From UBA3537 sp965658025 (lineage in GTDB: Bacteria; Bacteroidota; Bacteroidia; Flavobacteriales; Flavobacteriaceae), in NCBI GenBank assembly GCA_965658025.1, contig CBFHQL010000001.1:62001-126000 (forward strand): a DNA stretch of 64,000 nucleotides. The letters are read 5' to 3'. Position 1 is the first letter of the stretch. Every line of letters begins with the position of its first letter. Made by a program: the position numbers and the translations under genes. The notes below the pieces were generated by a model. It was given only the letters and a program-made list of their open reading frames with translations, was not told the DNA's origin and searched no databases. This document shows, in pieces, positions 26,449 to 35,860 of this stretch.

Positions 26449-27582
26449 TTACCGGTCTTGTTTTGCTTTTTGATGAAGCAGTCTCGTAAGTTTGATGGAT
26501 AAATCAGTAAGTACAATTTTTCCATTTGCATTTCGCTCAATGTGATAAATAGCACGTTCAATTTCAGCACAAATGCTTTCAATATTTTGTGCATCGATAA
26601 AATTGGCAAATTTTTCTAAAGAAAAAGTTTTGTCCGAGATTTCAAAATGAACCAAATCCAAAGCACCATAATTTACCATGAGCGCTTGTCTAAAAAAATC
26701 CAGACTGTAGCTCAAAAATTGTTTTTCTCTTTCACGCCCTAGCTTTGCTACTACTTCACTCCACGACATAAGCTTGTTTATTGCTTTCTTATTAGACTTT
26801 GCTTGAAATGCGGTTCTTACCCATTCAATAAAAAGTTTTTCAAATTCAACTTTATCATCTTCTTGATCAATAAGCTTTAAAGCCGTGCTAAGGTTTCCTT
26901 CTGCCCGACGAGCGATTTGTTTTGCAGACGTTTCATCTAGGTTATGAAAACGCATAAGTGCATTTGCGATTTGTGGTTCCGAAAGCGGATGTAAATGTAC
27001 AGACTGACATCTAGATTGGATGGTCTTCAAAAGCATATCTTCCTGTTCAGTAATAAGAATAATACACGTCTTTTCATTGGGTTCTTCAAACCATTTTAAG
27101 AGTTTATTAGCACAAGCAGTATTCATTTTTTCGGCATGCCAAATAATCAACACTTTACTTCCGCCACCAAATGATTTTAATCCCAAAGTTTTAATGATGG
27201 CATGTGCCTCTTCCACCGTAATCACTCCTTGTTTATTTCCTGCATTTATGGCAGCATACCAGTCATTTAGTGTTCCATATGGTTTGGATGTTATAAATTC
27301 TCTCCATTCTTTCATATAGTCTTTAGAAATAAAGGCGCTACTTGACTTTTCCTTTTTTACAACAGGAAAGAAAAAATGGATGTCAGGATTTTCTAATGGA
27401 TTGATTTTTTGACCAGGGTTTTCAGATTCAATCAAATATGAAGCATAGGCGATTGCTAAAGGCAACGCACCCAAACCATCTTTTCCAACAAAGAGTTGTG
27501 CATGAGGAGCACGACCAGACTTGATGTTTTGTTGTAGAAATGATTTTAGATGTTCTTGTCCAATGATATCCTCAAAAGTCAT
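26449..27582 (-). CDS. holB: DNA polymerase III subunit delta'
   Basis: A 377-residue clamp-loader subunit of the AAA+ superfamily. The N-terminus (D-I-I-G-Q-E-H-L-K-S-F-L) and the degenerate Walker A region (G-K-D-G-L-G-A-L-P) are those of delta', which does not hydrolyse ATP. The sensor-type W-F-E-E-P-N-E-K-T and the S-R-C-Q-S motif (about 190) confirm the family. The C-terminal part is the collar domain. It is encoded against the neighbouring plus-strand genes. Its 3' end faces the methyltransferase gene across 142 bases with no clear terminator. Confidence 0.92.
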   Translation of the reverse strand: MTFEDIIGQEHLKSFLQQNIKSGRAPHAQLFVGKDGLGALPLAIAYASYLIESENPGQKINPLENPDIHFFFPVVKKEKSSSAFISKDYMKEWREFITSKPYGTLNDWYAAINAGNKQGVITVEEAHAIIKTLGLKSFGGGSKVLIIWHAEKMNTACANKLLKWFEEPNEKTCIILITEQEDMLLKTIQSRCQSVHLHPLSEPQIANALMRFHNLDETSAKQIARRAEGNLSTALKLIDQEDDKVEFEKLFIEWVRTAFQAKSNKKAINKLMSWSEVVAKLGREREKQFLSYSLDFFRQALMVNYGALDLVHFEISDKTFSLEKFANFIDAQNIESICAEIERAIYHIERNANGKIVLTDLSIKLTRLLHQKAKQDR

Positions 27583-27694
27583 CTTACAAATATAATTTAT
27601 TTAAACCAAAGAACGAGGTTTAACATATTTTCATCAAAAAAAATTTCTCATTAATTTTTAAGAAATCGCATTTTACCTACTCTAAAGAAATATG

Positions 27695-27702
27695 TACCTT
27701 TG
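27695..27702 (+). promoter_or_regulatory. -7-type promoter element of pgk
   Basis: TACCTTTG matches TAnnTTTG and lies 42 bases before the pgk ATG, in the divergent gap with holB. No TTG is seen at the right distance upstream, so the match is half a promoter only. Confidence 0.5.
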
Positions 27703-27744
27703 GGCTTTAAAAAATTTATATAACCAACCAAAAGATTACTATTG

Positions 27745-28932
27745 ATGAGTACATTGAAAGCGTTCAATTTTAAAAACCAAAAAGCACTTATTCGCGTTGA
27801 CTTTAATGTTCCTTTAGATGACAATTTAAATGTTACTGACGACACAAGGATTCAATCCGCAAAAAAGACAATTCTTAAGGTTTTAGAAGACGGCGGCAGC
27901 TGTATTTTAATGTCGCATTTGGGCCGACCAAAAGCAAAGGAGTCTGAATTTTCATTAAAAAACATTGTATCAAAACTTGAGGATATTTTGGGAGTAAATG
28001 TTCTATTCTCAACAGATTGTATTGGCGTACAAGCTGCTCAAATGGCTAAAGAATTGAAACCAGGACAAGTTTTGCTACTAGAAAATCTACGCTACCATAA
28101 AGAAGAGAAAGAAGGAAACATATCCTTTGCCAAAGCACTTTCAGAACTTGGAGATATTTATATCAATGACGCCTTTGGGACGGCGCATAGAGCTCATGCA
28201 TCTACGAGTGTTATTGCTCAATTTTTTCCACAAAAAAAATGTTTTGGTTACTTGTTAGAACAAGAGATTATAAGCATAGATAAAGTCATGACTTCTGGAG
28301 AAAAACCAGTTTTGGCCATATTAGGCGGCGCCAAAGTGTCTTCAAAAATTACAATCATTGATAATATTTTAAACAAAGTTGATCATCTTATTATTGGTGG
28401 CGGTATGTCATTTACATTCATAAAGGCACAAGGCGGCTCTATTGGTGATTCCATTTGTGAAGATGATAAAATGAATTTGGCATTGAAGATCTTAAAATCT
28501 GCCAAAGAAAAAAATGTTCAAGTTCATCTTCCTGTCGATGTTTTAGCAGCAGACGATTTTAGCAATTCAGCCAACACACAAGTAGTCGATATTAAACGTA
28601 TTCCAGCCAATTGGCAAGGACTGGATTGTGGGCCAAAAACTAAAGCCATTTTTCATGATGTTGTACAGCAGTGCAAAACAATTTTATGGAACGGACCGCT
28701 CGGTGTTTTCGAGTTAGAGACATTTTCTACAGGAACTAAAGCCTTAGGAGATTCAATTGCTGAGGCCACAAAAAAAGGAGCTTTTTCTTTAGTAGGTGGT
28801 GGAGATTCTGTGGCGGCAGTAAAACAATTTGGTTTTGAAAATAAAGTAAGCTATGTAAGCACAGGCGGTGGCGCAATGTTGGAAAGTTTGGAAGGAAAAA
28901 TACTTCCAGGGATTGCTGCAATTAATGGTTAA
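27745..28932 (+). CDS. pgk: Phosphoglycerate kinase
   Basis: A 395-residue glycolytic enzyme that transfers phosphate from 1,3-bisphosphoglycerate to ADP. The N-terminal substrate-binding stretch R-V-D-F-N-V-P-L-D, S-H-L-G-R-P, and E-N-L-R-Y are present; the nucleotide domain has G-G-A-K-V-S-S-K and the C-terminal G-G-G-D-S-V-A-A. The start is the ATG at 27745; a TTG three bases earlier is open but less likely. The lytic transglycosylase gene begins 13 bases after the stop. Confidence 0.97.
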   Translation: MSTLKAFNFKNQKALIRVDFNVPLDDNLNVTDDTRIQSAKKTILKVLEDGGSCILMSHLGRPKAKESEFSLKNIVSKLEDILGVNVLFSTDCIGVQAAQMAKELKPGQVLLLENLRYHKEEKEGNISFAKALSELGDIYINDAFGTAHRAHASTSVIAQFFPQKKCFGYLLEQEIISIDKVMTSGEKPVLAILGGAKVSSKITIIDNILNKVDHLIIGGGMSFTFIKAQGGSIGDSICEDDKMNLALKILKSAKEKNVQVHLPVDVLAADDFSNSANTQVVDIKRIPANWQGLDCGPKTKAIFHDVVQQCKTILWNGPLGVFELETFSTGTKALGDSIAEATKKGAFSLVGGGDSVAAVKQFGFENKVSYVSTGGGAMLESLEGKILPGIAAING

Positions 28933-28945
28933 ACAACGCTAAAAA

Positions 28946-30439
28946 ATGACCAGATTTACGGCTTTTTTCTTATTGTTTTTAGTAAACAGTTCTTTTACTA
29001 GAGCTCAAAATTCTGAAAAAGCCAATCAGAAAATAAGTATTGACACCACAGCAATTGAACTAAAGGATTATAACGCCGCAGTGCTTTTTGATGCTGCGTT
29101 TCAAGCAGAGTTTTTCGAAGACGCACCTAATGATTCCATTAAAAACAGCGTCAACGAGGGCTTGGTAAATACGGGTGATTTTCCCGAACTAAATACAGAC
29201 ACATTAAAATCACGTCTTGAGCACCTTGATACCAAAACCCCTTTTCATATCAGTTATAATCCCGCCCTTGAGACTATAATTAGAAAAAATCTCAAACAAC
29301 GAAAGGAACTTTATGAGCGGCTGATGAAATTAAGCCAATACTATTTTCCGCTTTTTGAAGAAGTTTTCGATAGAGAAGGTATTCCATTGGAAATCAAATA
29401 TTTAGCCATCGTAGAATCAGGATTAAAACCCAAAGCTAAGTCAAGAGTTGGCGCAACAGGTCTTTGGCAATTTATGTTCACTACGGGCAAATATTACAAT
29501 TTGGAAGTAAGTAGTTATGTAGACGAGCGCTCAGACCCTGTTCGCTCAACTATTGCAGCGGCGCAGTATCTTAAGTCATTGTACAACATTTTCAAAGATT
29601 GGGATTTAGCATTAGCCGCCTATAATTCTGGCCCTGGCAATGTAACAAAAGCCATACGACGCTCTGGTGGGTATACAAATTATTGGAACATTCGTCCTTT
29701 TTTACCGCGTGAAACAGCAGGATATTTGCCCGCCTTTTTGGCTACCATGTATCTTTTTGAATATGCGGAGCAACACGGCTTTGACGTGCCTAATCACCAT
29801 CATCCAATTACCAAAACGGATACCGTACATGTAAAGAATACGATTAGTTTAAAACAAGTAAGCGAAGTTATAGATGTGGATTTGAATACGTTAACATCTT
29901 TAAACCCCTCATATAAACTAGGAATAGTACCATATGTAAAAGATAAACATTACTCCTTGAGACTACCTTTGGAAGCGGTTGGCCTATTTGTGAGTAATGA
30001 AGATGCTATATATGCTTATGCAAAAGAAGTATTTGATCAACGCGAAAAACCCCTTCCAAAGTTTTTTAATTTAGACACTAAGATTAGATACAAAGTAAAG
30101 CCAGGGGATTATTTGGGGAAAATTGCCAATAAATTTGGTGTGCGTGTCAGCCAAATCAAACAATGGAATGGAATGCGCTCAGATCAACTCAAAGCAGGAA
30201 GCCGACTTACAATTTTTACCAGAAACCCTCAGCCTCAATCACCTCAAAACCCTTCAAAGCCCAGCAAAAAATCAGGCAATGAAGTTGTGTATGAGGTACG
30301 TCAAGGCGATTCTCTTTGGAGCATTTCAAAAAAATATTCTGGTGTTTCTGTTGAGAATTTACAAAAATGGAACGGTATTAGTGGTGATGATTTAAAACCA
30401 GGAATGAAGTTAATTGTTTCCAAACAAAACAATCCGTAA
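28946..30439 (+). CDS. Lytic transglycosylase with two LysM domains (MltD-like)
   Basis: A 497-residue exported murein hydrolase. Residues 1-20 are a signal peptide ending T-R-A-Q. The SLT catalytic domain (about 130-270) has the catalytic glutamate in I-V-E-S-G-L followed by G-A-T-G-L-W-Q-F-M and A-Y-N-S-G-P-G. Two C-terminal LysM domains (about 378-425 and 448-494; Y-K-V-K-P-G-D and Y-E-V-R-Q-G-D-S-L-W) bind peptidoglycan. It cleaves glycan strands in the periplasm. The pgk gene lies 13 bases upstream and the DUF4837 gene 1 base downstream. Confidence 0.93.
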   Translation: MTRFTAFFLLFLVNSSFTRAQNSEKANQKISIDTTAIELKDYNAAVLFDAAFQAEFFEDAPNDSIKNSVNEGLVNTGDFPELNTDTLKSRLEHLDTKTPFHISYNPALETIIRKNLKQRKELYERLMKLSQYYFPLFEEVFDREGIPLEIKYLAIVESGLKPKAKSRVGATGLWQFMFTTGKYYNLEVSSYVDERSDPVRSTIAAAQYLKSLYNIFKDWDLALAAYNSGPGNVTKAIRRSGGYTNYWNIRPFLPRETAGYLPAFLATMYLFEYAEQHGFDVPNHHHPITKTDTVHVKNTISLKQVSEVIDVDLNTLTSLNPSYKLGIVPYVKDKHYSLRLPLEAVGLFVSNEDAIYAYAKEVFDQREKPLPKFFNLDTKIRYKVKPGDYLGKIANKFGVRVSQIKQWNGMRSDQLKAGSRLTIFTRNPQPQSPQNPSKPSKKSGNEVVYEVRQGDSLWSISKKYSGVSVENLQKWNGISGDDLKPGMKLIVSKQNNP

Positions 30440-30440
30440 T

Positions 30441-31415
30441 ATGAAGCCATTTATAACGTTAATTATCACAATCACGATTTTTTTTTCGTGCAAAGAGGGT
30501 GCAACTAAAAAAGTCTACAAACCGGATTCTTCTGGCAACATAAACAACCTTTTGGTGGTTGTAGATAATGATTTATGGAACACTACCGTAGGAGATGCCA
30601 TTAGAACCCATATTGGCGCAGAAGTTTATGGACTACCACAAGTGGAACCACAGTTTGACTTACGTCAAGTGCCCCCTATTGTCTTTTCGGATTTTGTTCG
30701 AATGAACAGAACAGTACTCAAAATCCAACGCGCTGAAGAAAGCGGCGTAAAGTTTTACACTGATCCTTATGCAACTCCTCAAAAAATGGTTTTAGTAAGT
30801 GGGCCTACACAACAAATCTTAAAGGAACTGATAGAACAAAATGCCCCTAAAATTATACAAGCACTAAAAAAAGTTGAATTAAAAGAAAAACAACGACGAA
30901 TAAAGAAATCGTTGTTCAATACAAGCGCATTAAAGTCTACTTTAGGCATCAACCTTAACCTTTCGTCTGCATACAGAATTGCCAAAAAAGAAGACGATTT
31001 TTTTTGGCTTCGTCGCGACACAAAAACAGGCATCATAAGCTTGTTGGCCTATAGTGTTCCTTGGCAAGATTTTGAGGCGCTTGATGTGTTTTCGCAGCGT
31101 GTTATTCAGTTGAGGGATTCGGTTGCTAAACGACACATTCCAGGTCCTACAGAGGGAGATTTTATGACCACTGAAATGGCTTATACGCCATTTTCAATGC
31201 GCACCGAAATAGCCGAAACTAAGGTTTTAGAAACGAGAAGTTTGTGGAAAGTAGAGGGCGCATTTATGTCTGGACCTTTTATTAATTATTCTTTTTTGGA
31301 TCAAAAGAACAAAAGAATACTTGTGGTAGAAGGCTTTGTTTATGCACCTTCGGAAGCGAAAAGGGACTACATTTTTGAATTGGAATCCATCATCAAATCA
31401 ATAACAATTCAATAA
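30441..31415 (+). CDS. DUF4837 family lipoprotein
   Basis: A 324-residue lipoprotein from the ATG at 30441. The leader M-K-P-F-I-T-L-I-I-T ends in the lipobox F-F-S-C. The mature part resembles DUF4837, a Bacteroidota family without assigned function, with the S-G-N-I-N-N-L-L-V-V-V-D start typical of the family. The frame is open upstream to 30414, but starting there would overlap the transglycosylase gene and place nine unlikely residues before the signal. It is likely co-transcribed with pgk and the transglycosylase gene. Confidence 0.82.
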   Translation: MKPFITLIITITIFFSCKEGATKKVYKPDSSGNINNLLVVVDNDLWNTTVGDAIRTHIGAEVYGLPQVEPQFDLRQVPPIVFSDFVRMNRTVLKIQRAEESGVKFYTDPYATPQKMVLVSGPTQQILKELIEQNAPKIIQALKKVELKEKQRRIKKSLFNTSALKSTLGINLNLSSAYRIAKKEDDFFWLRRDTKTGIISLLAYSVPWQDFEALDVFSQRVIQLRDSVAKRHIPGPTEGDFMTTEMAYTPFSMRTEIAETKVLETRSLWKVEGAFMSGPFINYSFLDQKNKRILVVEGFVYAPSEAKRDYIFELESIIKSITIQ

Positions 31416-31420
31416 AAAAA

Positions 31421-31441
31421 ATCCCAGAAAATTTCTGGGAT
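31421..31441. terminator. Intrinsic terminator between DUF4837 and tatA
   Basis: ATCCCAGA (31421-31428) pairs with TCTGGGAT (31434-31441) around a five-base loop. Seven A residues precede it, giving a U tract for the minus-strand tatA transcript. On the plus strand a T run follows after eight bases, so it may also end the pgk-DUF4837 unit. Confidence 0.8.
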
Positions 31442-31445
31442 ATGC

Positions 31446-31634
31446 TTATTTTTTTTCTTCGTCTTTTTTATCGTCTTCGTCCTCTTGGCTTGCTTTTTTA
31501 AATTCCTTAATTCCACCGCCTAAACCTCTCATAAGTTCAGGGATTTTTTTCCCACCGAAAAGTAAAAGCACAGCAAGAACGACAAGAACTATTTGCATTG
31601 GGCCAAAAGCCAAGGGTAGTGTATACAGATCCAT
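31446..31634 (-). CDS. tatA: Twin-arginine translocase subunit TatA
   Basis: A 62-residue single-span protein of the Tat pore that exports folded proteins. A transmembrane helix at about residues 8-24 is followed by the signature F-G-G-K-K-I-P-E-L and an amphipathic helix (M-R-G-L-G-G-G-I-K-E-F-K-K), then an acidic/basic tail. No tatB or tatC lies nearby. The minus strand reads TAACTTTG about 20 bases before its start, and a terminator follows, so it is a one-gene unit. Confidence 0.93.
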   Translation of the reverse strand: MDLYTLPLAFGPMQIVLVVLAVLLLFGGKKIPELMRGLGGGIKEFKKASQEDEDDKKDEEKK

Positions 31635-31654
31635 AATTATTGTGTTTATATAGG

Positions 31655-31662
31655 CAAAGTTA
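31655..31662 (-). promoter_or_regulatory. -7-type promoter element of tatA
   Basis: TAACTTTG on the minus strand matches TAnnTTTG, 20 bases before the tatA start. No -33 partner is found at 17-23 bases. Confidence 0.5.
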
Positions 31663-31737
31663 AGAATTATCCATTAATAAAAACACGAAATCAAAATATT
31701 AGTCAACGAGTTCTGTAACAGTCGCACAATTTTTATT

Positions 31738-31745
31738 TAATTTTG
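31738..31745 (+). promoter_or_regulatory. -7-type promoter element of the M23 peptidase gene
   Basis: TAATTTTG matches TAnnTTTG and ends five bases before the ATG at 31751. If used, the transcript would be leaderless or nearly so. Confidence 0.4.
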
Positions 31746-31750
31746 TTTCG

Positions 31751-32629
31751 ATGAAATATTCAAAAACATCAGAAAAATCACGCAAAAAGAAACTAGCCAA
31801 AAAGTTATTACACAAATATAGACTGGTTGTTCTTAATGAAGATACTTTTGAAGAGCGTTTTGCTATGAAGCTAACACGACTCAATGTCTTTGTTTTTGGT
31901 TCTATATTTGCGCTCTTACTCATAGGATTTACCACGATTTTTATAGCATTTACTCCAATACGCGAGTATATTCCGGGATACACTTCGCCAACACTACAAA
32001 AACAAGCCATTGCGTTGGAACGAAAAACGGATTCTTTACTTAGCGTAACAAAAATGAATGAACGCTACATGAAATCCATCAAAGATGTCTTGAGTGGTGA
32101 GGCGCCTTTAGAGGAGATAAATAAGGATTCTATTTATGCTGAATTGGCGGCAGAGGTTGACCCACAGACACTCAATCCGTCTCGCGCAGATTCAATACTT
32201 AGAGAAAAAGTAGACAATGAAGATAAATACAATTTATTTGAATCCGCTCGATCGGTCAAAAATTTTGTGTTTTTCCCACCTGTAAAAGGGACTGTAAGCG
32301 CTGAGTTTAACCTAGAAGCACAACATTATGCTGTAGATGTTGTTGTTCCCAAAAATACGCCCATCAAAGCTGCAGCGGACGGACGAATCATTTTAGCTTC
32401 TTGGACATCAGATTCGGGGTATGTCATTGTCATTGACCATGGCAATCAATTAATTTCGGTATACAAACACAATTCTTCACTCACAAAAGAACAAGGAGAT
32501 TTTGTAAAAGCAAGAGAAGTCATAGCAATATCAGGATCTTCGGGGGCATTGAGTACAGGGCCTCATTTGCATTTTGAATTATGGAACGATGGTGACCCAA
32601 TAGATCCTACAGCATTTATAGATTTTTAG
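31751..32629 (+). CDS. M23 family metallopeptidase
   Basis: A 292-residue membrane-anchored LytM-type endopeptidase. A basic N-terminus precedes one transmembrane helix at about residues 46-68, then a coiled linker and the LytM domain (about 185-290). The zinc motif H-Y-A-V-D is near 196 and H-L-H-F-E-L-W near 277, so the active site looks complete and the protein is probably an active cross-link hydrolase rather than an inactive divisome regulator. It faces the periplasm. The GH3 gene follows after 10 bases. tatA is divergent. Confidence 0.9.
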   Translation: MKYSKTSEKSRKKKLAKKLLHKYRLVVLNEDTFEERFAMKLTRLNVFVFGSIFALLLIGFTTIFIAFTPIREYIPGYTSPTLQKQAIALERKTDSLLSVTKMNERYMKSIKDVLSGEAPLEEINKDSIYAELAAEVDPQTLNPSRADSILREKVDNEDKYNLFESARSVKNFVFFPPVKGTVSAEFNLEAQHYAVDVVVPKNTPIKAAADGRIILASWTSDSGYVIVIDHGNQLISVYKHNSSLTKEQGDFVKAREVIAISGSSGALSTGPHLHFELWNDGDPIDPTAFIDF

Positions 32630-32639
32630 CATTAAAAAA

Positions 32640-34142
32640 ATGACATCAATTAAATCCTTTTTTGCCAAGATATTTGCGGCACACATGAGCAAGAAAATTA
32701 ACCAGTGGGCCTCCAACCCCATTAAAACTCAACACAAAGTTTTTAAGCATTTGATAGACTCAGCTAAAGACACCACATTTGGGCGAGACCACCACTTTAG
32801 TACGATAAAAGACCATGAAGATTTTGTAAAAAATGTTCCTGTGCGCGATTATGAAAATCTTAAATTTTATGTTGATCAAGTTGTAGACGGAAAACCAAAT
32901 ATTTTGTGGCCAGGCAAACCTCTTTATTTTGCTAAAACCTCTGGCACAACTTCAGGCGCTAAATACATTCCCATCACAGCACCGTCCATTAAAGCACAAG
33001 TTGAAGCATCGCGGAATGCAATTTTGGTGTACATCAACGAAACAGGGAATTCAGGATTTGTAGACGGTAAGTGGATTTTTCTTCAAGGGAGTCCAGTACT
33101 GAATGAAAAAAATGGGATTAAACTTGGACGACTTTCAGGCATTTCGGCACATTACGTTCCGTCCTATTTACTCAAAAACAGAATGCCAAGTTGGGAAACT
33201 AATTGTATTGACGATTGGGAAACCAAAGTTGATGCGATCGTTGAAGAAACACTTCAAGAAAATATGACAGCCATTGCTGGAATTCCTTCTTGGGTTCAAA
33301 TGTATTTTGAAAAGCTAATTGATAAAAAGCAAGAAAAAGTAGGGGATATTTTTAAGAATTTTAGTCTTTTTATTTTTGGTGGCGTAAACTTTGAGCCGTA
33401 CCGATCAAAATTTGAAAACTTAATTGGCAGAAAGGTAGACAGTGTAGAACTTTATCCTGCTAGTGAAGGGTTTTTTGCTTTTCAAGACCGTCAAAATGAA
33501 AAGGGGATGTTGTTGCAATTAGATTCTGGCATTTTTTATGAATTCATTGAAGCGGATACTTTTTTTGAAGACAATCCCCAAAGGATAACCCTGAAAGATG
33601 TAAAAACAGGAGTAAATTATGTCATCATCATTTCTACAAACGCAGGTCTTTGGGCTTATAATATTGGTGATACGGTACAATTTACATCACTATTTCCGTA
33701 CAGAATTATTGTAAGTGGACGCATCAAACATTTCATTTCTGCTTTTGGAGAACATGTTATTGCCAAAGAAGTCGACCAAGCGCTTATTGAAGCAGTAAAG
33801 GCATCCGACGCACAAGTATCGGAGTATACCGTTGCACCACAAATCACACCAAAACAGGGACTACCCTATCATGAATGGTTTATTGAGTTTGAAAAAGAAC
33901 CAAAAGATTTGGTTAAATTTATTCAGCACATCGATACATCTCTTCAAGAACAAAACAGCTATTATAAAGACCTTATCAAAGGCAAAGTTTTACAACAACT
34001 TCAAATTACAAAAGTTAAGAAGGACGGATTTAAGGCCTACATGAAAACCATAGGAAAATTAGGAGGGCAAAACAAAACACCACGCCTGTCTAACGACCGG
34101 AAGATTGCCGACAGTCTTGAAAAACATAATCTCATCAATTAA
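32640..34142 (+). CDS. GH3 family acyl-adenylating protein
   Basis: A 500-residue member of the GH3 branch of the adenylate-forming superfamily. The ATP-binding motif K-T-S-G-T-T-S-G (about residues 98-105) and Y-P-A-S-E-G near 266 are conserved, as is D-T-V-Q-F near 345. In plants GH3 proteins conjugate acids such as auxin or jasmonate to amino acids; bacterial members, common in Bacteroidota, have no settled substrate. There is no signal peptide, so it is cytoplasmic. It lies between the M23 peptidase gene and the phosphorylase-like gene. Confidence 0.88.
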   Translation: MTSIKSFFAKIFAAHMSKKINQWASNPIKTQHKVFKHLIDSAKDTTFGRDHHFSTIKDHEDFVKNVPVRDYENLKFYVDQVVDGKPNILWPGKPLYFAKTSGTTSGAKYIPITAPSIKAQVEASRNAILVYINETGNSGFVDGKWIFLQGSPVLNEKNGIKLGRLSGISAHYVPSYLLKNRMPSWETNCIDDWETKVDAIVEETLQENMTAIAGIPSWVQMYFEKLIDKKQEKVGDIFKNFSLFIFGGVNFEPYRSKFENLIGRKVDSVELYPASEGFFAFQDRQNEKGMLLQLDSGIFYEFIEADTFFEDNPQRITLKDVKTGVNYVIIISTNAGLWAYNIGDTVQFTSLFPYRIIVSGRIKHFISAFGEHVIAKEVDQALIEAVKASDAQVSEYTVAPQITPKQGLPYHEWFIEFEKEPKDLVKFIQHIDTSLQEQNSYYKDLIKGKVLQQLQITKVKKDGFKAYMKTIGKLGGQNKTPRLSNDRKIADSLEKHNLIN

Positions 34143-34144
34143 TG

Positions 34145-34152
34145 TATCTTTG
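34145..34152 (+). promoter_or_regulatory. -7-type promoter element before the gene at 34159
   Basis: TATCTTTG matches TAnnTTTG and lies seven bases before the ATG, giving a very short leader. The nearest TTG (34117-34119) is 25 bases away, slightly too far. Confidence 0.45.
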
Positions 34153-34158
34153 CCCTAG

Positions 34159-35853
34159 ATGATTACAAAGACCAAAAATAGCCTCAACCGCACTCGTGCG
34201 CAAGAAAGTTCACACGCTATAGAACGTATGTATATCACCATGCGTCATTTGTTCAGTCGTGGGTTTTACAAACCCATGGGTATTTCGGGGTCTACACTAC
34301 GCCAAGCACTATTGTCTTTACGTCCTGAAATTTATGGCACTATTGCTGAAGAAAAAACAGAATTAGAAGGATTGCTGTATGTTGTTGATCGTTTACCGAT
34401 TGGGATTGAACAATGTGCTCATATAAACCTCACAAGCGCTGAGGGCTTTGGAGGATCACACTTTGAAGTCATTGTACCCGCCAAAAGGCGCCGAAATTGT
34501 TACCGCATTGATTTTGAGCAGATGAATATCGAAATCACTAGAGGCCGTTCTGAGATTTATGATATTCTAACACACCTTACATTCCTATATATTGAGTCCC
34601 ACAAAATTGCTCATCAAGTACTTATTGGCGAAAAAGGAAAAACAACAAGAGATTGGCAAAAGCTTGAAGCTGCAATAAATAGTAAGAAAAGTCTGACTAA
34701 GAAAGATCGTGAAATTGCGGTCTCACACACAGCCAACATTTTAGGCCGCACATTTGAAGAAATCATGTCTGTTTACGACGCTTTTGCAACAAAAAATCAA
34801 CCGAATCATTTTCTTCATTTGATTTATTGGCTTGGGAAACGCGCGATTAGTGAACTTCTTGACCAAGACAAAAGAATCATTACTTTTAGCCCTGTTCTTA
34901 GGGAACGCTTAGGGCATCATATTCATGGTGAGCAGTGGGCCAACGCCATAAAGAGCGTTTTGTTGGATCAGAAGCTTATCGACCGCCCAATCCACATCAT
35001 TTCTGCAAATCTGCACAGTGTTATGAATGCATTATATGCGCCTAAAGCACTCCAAAAACAAATTAAAAAAGATCCAAATATTTTTTCTGTTTACGAACAA
35101 TTGAGCGCAGATGAAAATACAGCTATGCGCAATAAAATCAAGCAGTTAGCGTTGAAAGAGGGGATGATTTACATTGAAGATAGTTCGGGAACCAACATAG
35201 ACGTTCAAGTGATTGACACTGCTAAGATTGATTTTAAACACAATTCGTTTCTTTCAAAGGACAAAGATTCGATAAATGCCCCAGTAATTATAGTTATGGA
35301 CTATGCTTTTGGAGAACAGGCGTATGAAACCATAGATGAACTGCTCAAAGCCTTTAAAACAGACACGAAATCTTATTTTTTAAATGTTGATTCCATTTCT
35401 GTGATGGGGAAAGCGGGAATTTTAGACGGTTCTAAGGGCGATATCATGATTCCTTCGGCACATATCTTTGAGGGTACGGCAGATAATTATCCGTTTAAAA
35501 ACGAATTAACACAACAAGATTTCAAAGGCCAAGACGTTGTTATTTATGAAGGCGCAATGGTAACTGTATTGGGGACCTCATTACAAAACAAGGAACTTTT
35601 ACGATTTTTTCATGAATCAACTTGGGATGTCATTGGCTTAGAAATGGAAGGGGTTCATTATCAAAAAGCGATTCAGTCGGCATCCAAAATACGTAATAGC
35701 ATTTCGCCAGATGTCAAGGTGCGTTATGCCTATTATGCGAGCGATAATCCTTTGGAAACTGGAAGCACTTTGGCTTCAGGAGGGTTAGGACTTACAGGAG
35801 TTCGACCAACGTATGTTATCACGCATCAAATTTTAAAACAAATATTAAATTAA
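34159..35853 (+). CDS. Uncharacterised protein with nucleoside-phosphorylase-like C-terminus (DUF6909-like)
   Basis: A 564-residue cytoplasmic protein found, as far as I recall, mainly in Bacteroidota (probably the DUF6909 family). The N-terminal half (about 1-330) is helical and matches nothing I know. The C-terminal part (about 350-564) reads like a purine/uridine phosphorylase: V-I-V-M-D-Y-A-F-G near 377, D-V-I-G-L-E-M-E-G near 490 (the ribose-binding M-E-x-E region of that fold), and Y-Y-A-S-D-N near 523. A nucleosidase or phosphorylase activity is possible but unproven. AMP nucleosidase was considered, but the N-terminal half does not look like it. Confidence 0.7.
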   Translation: MITKTKNSLNRTRAQESSHAIERMYITMRHLFSRGFYKPMGISGSTLRQALLSLRPEIYGTIAEEKTELEGLLYVVDRLPIGIEQCAHINLTSAEGFGGSHFEVIVPAKRRRNCYRIDFEQMNIEITRGRSEIYDILTHLTFLYIESHKIAHQVLIGEKGKTTRDWQKLEAAINSKKSLTKKDREIAVSHTANILGRTFEEIMSVYDAFATKNQPNHFLHLIYWLGKRAISELLDQDKRIITFSPVLRERLGHHIHGEQWANAIKSVLLDQKLIDRPIHIISANLHSVMNALYAPKALQKQIKKDPNIFSVYEQLSADENTAMRNKIKQLALKEGMIYIEDSSGTNIDVQVIDTAKIDFKHNSFLSKDKDSINAPVIIVMDYAFGEQAYETIDELLKAFKTDTKSYFLNVDSISVMGKAGILDGSKGDIMIPSAHIFEGTADNYPFKNELTQQDFKGQDVVIYEGAMVTVLGTSLQNKELLRFFHESTWDVIGLEMEGVHYQKAIQSASKIRNSISPDVKVRYAYYASDNPLETGSTLASGGLGLTGVRPTYVITHQILKQILN

Positions 35854-35860
35854 CAAAAAA

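Noticed and set aside
27020..27319. 99-codon plus-strand open frame within holB
   Set aside because: It is antisense to the conserved AAA+ part of holB; the reverse frame gives no family features.
34159..35853. Assignment as AMP nucleosidase
   Set aside because: Only the C-terminal fold is similar; the N-terminal half does not show AMP nucleosidase features.
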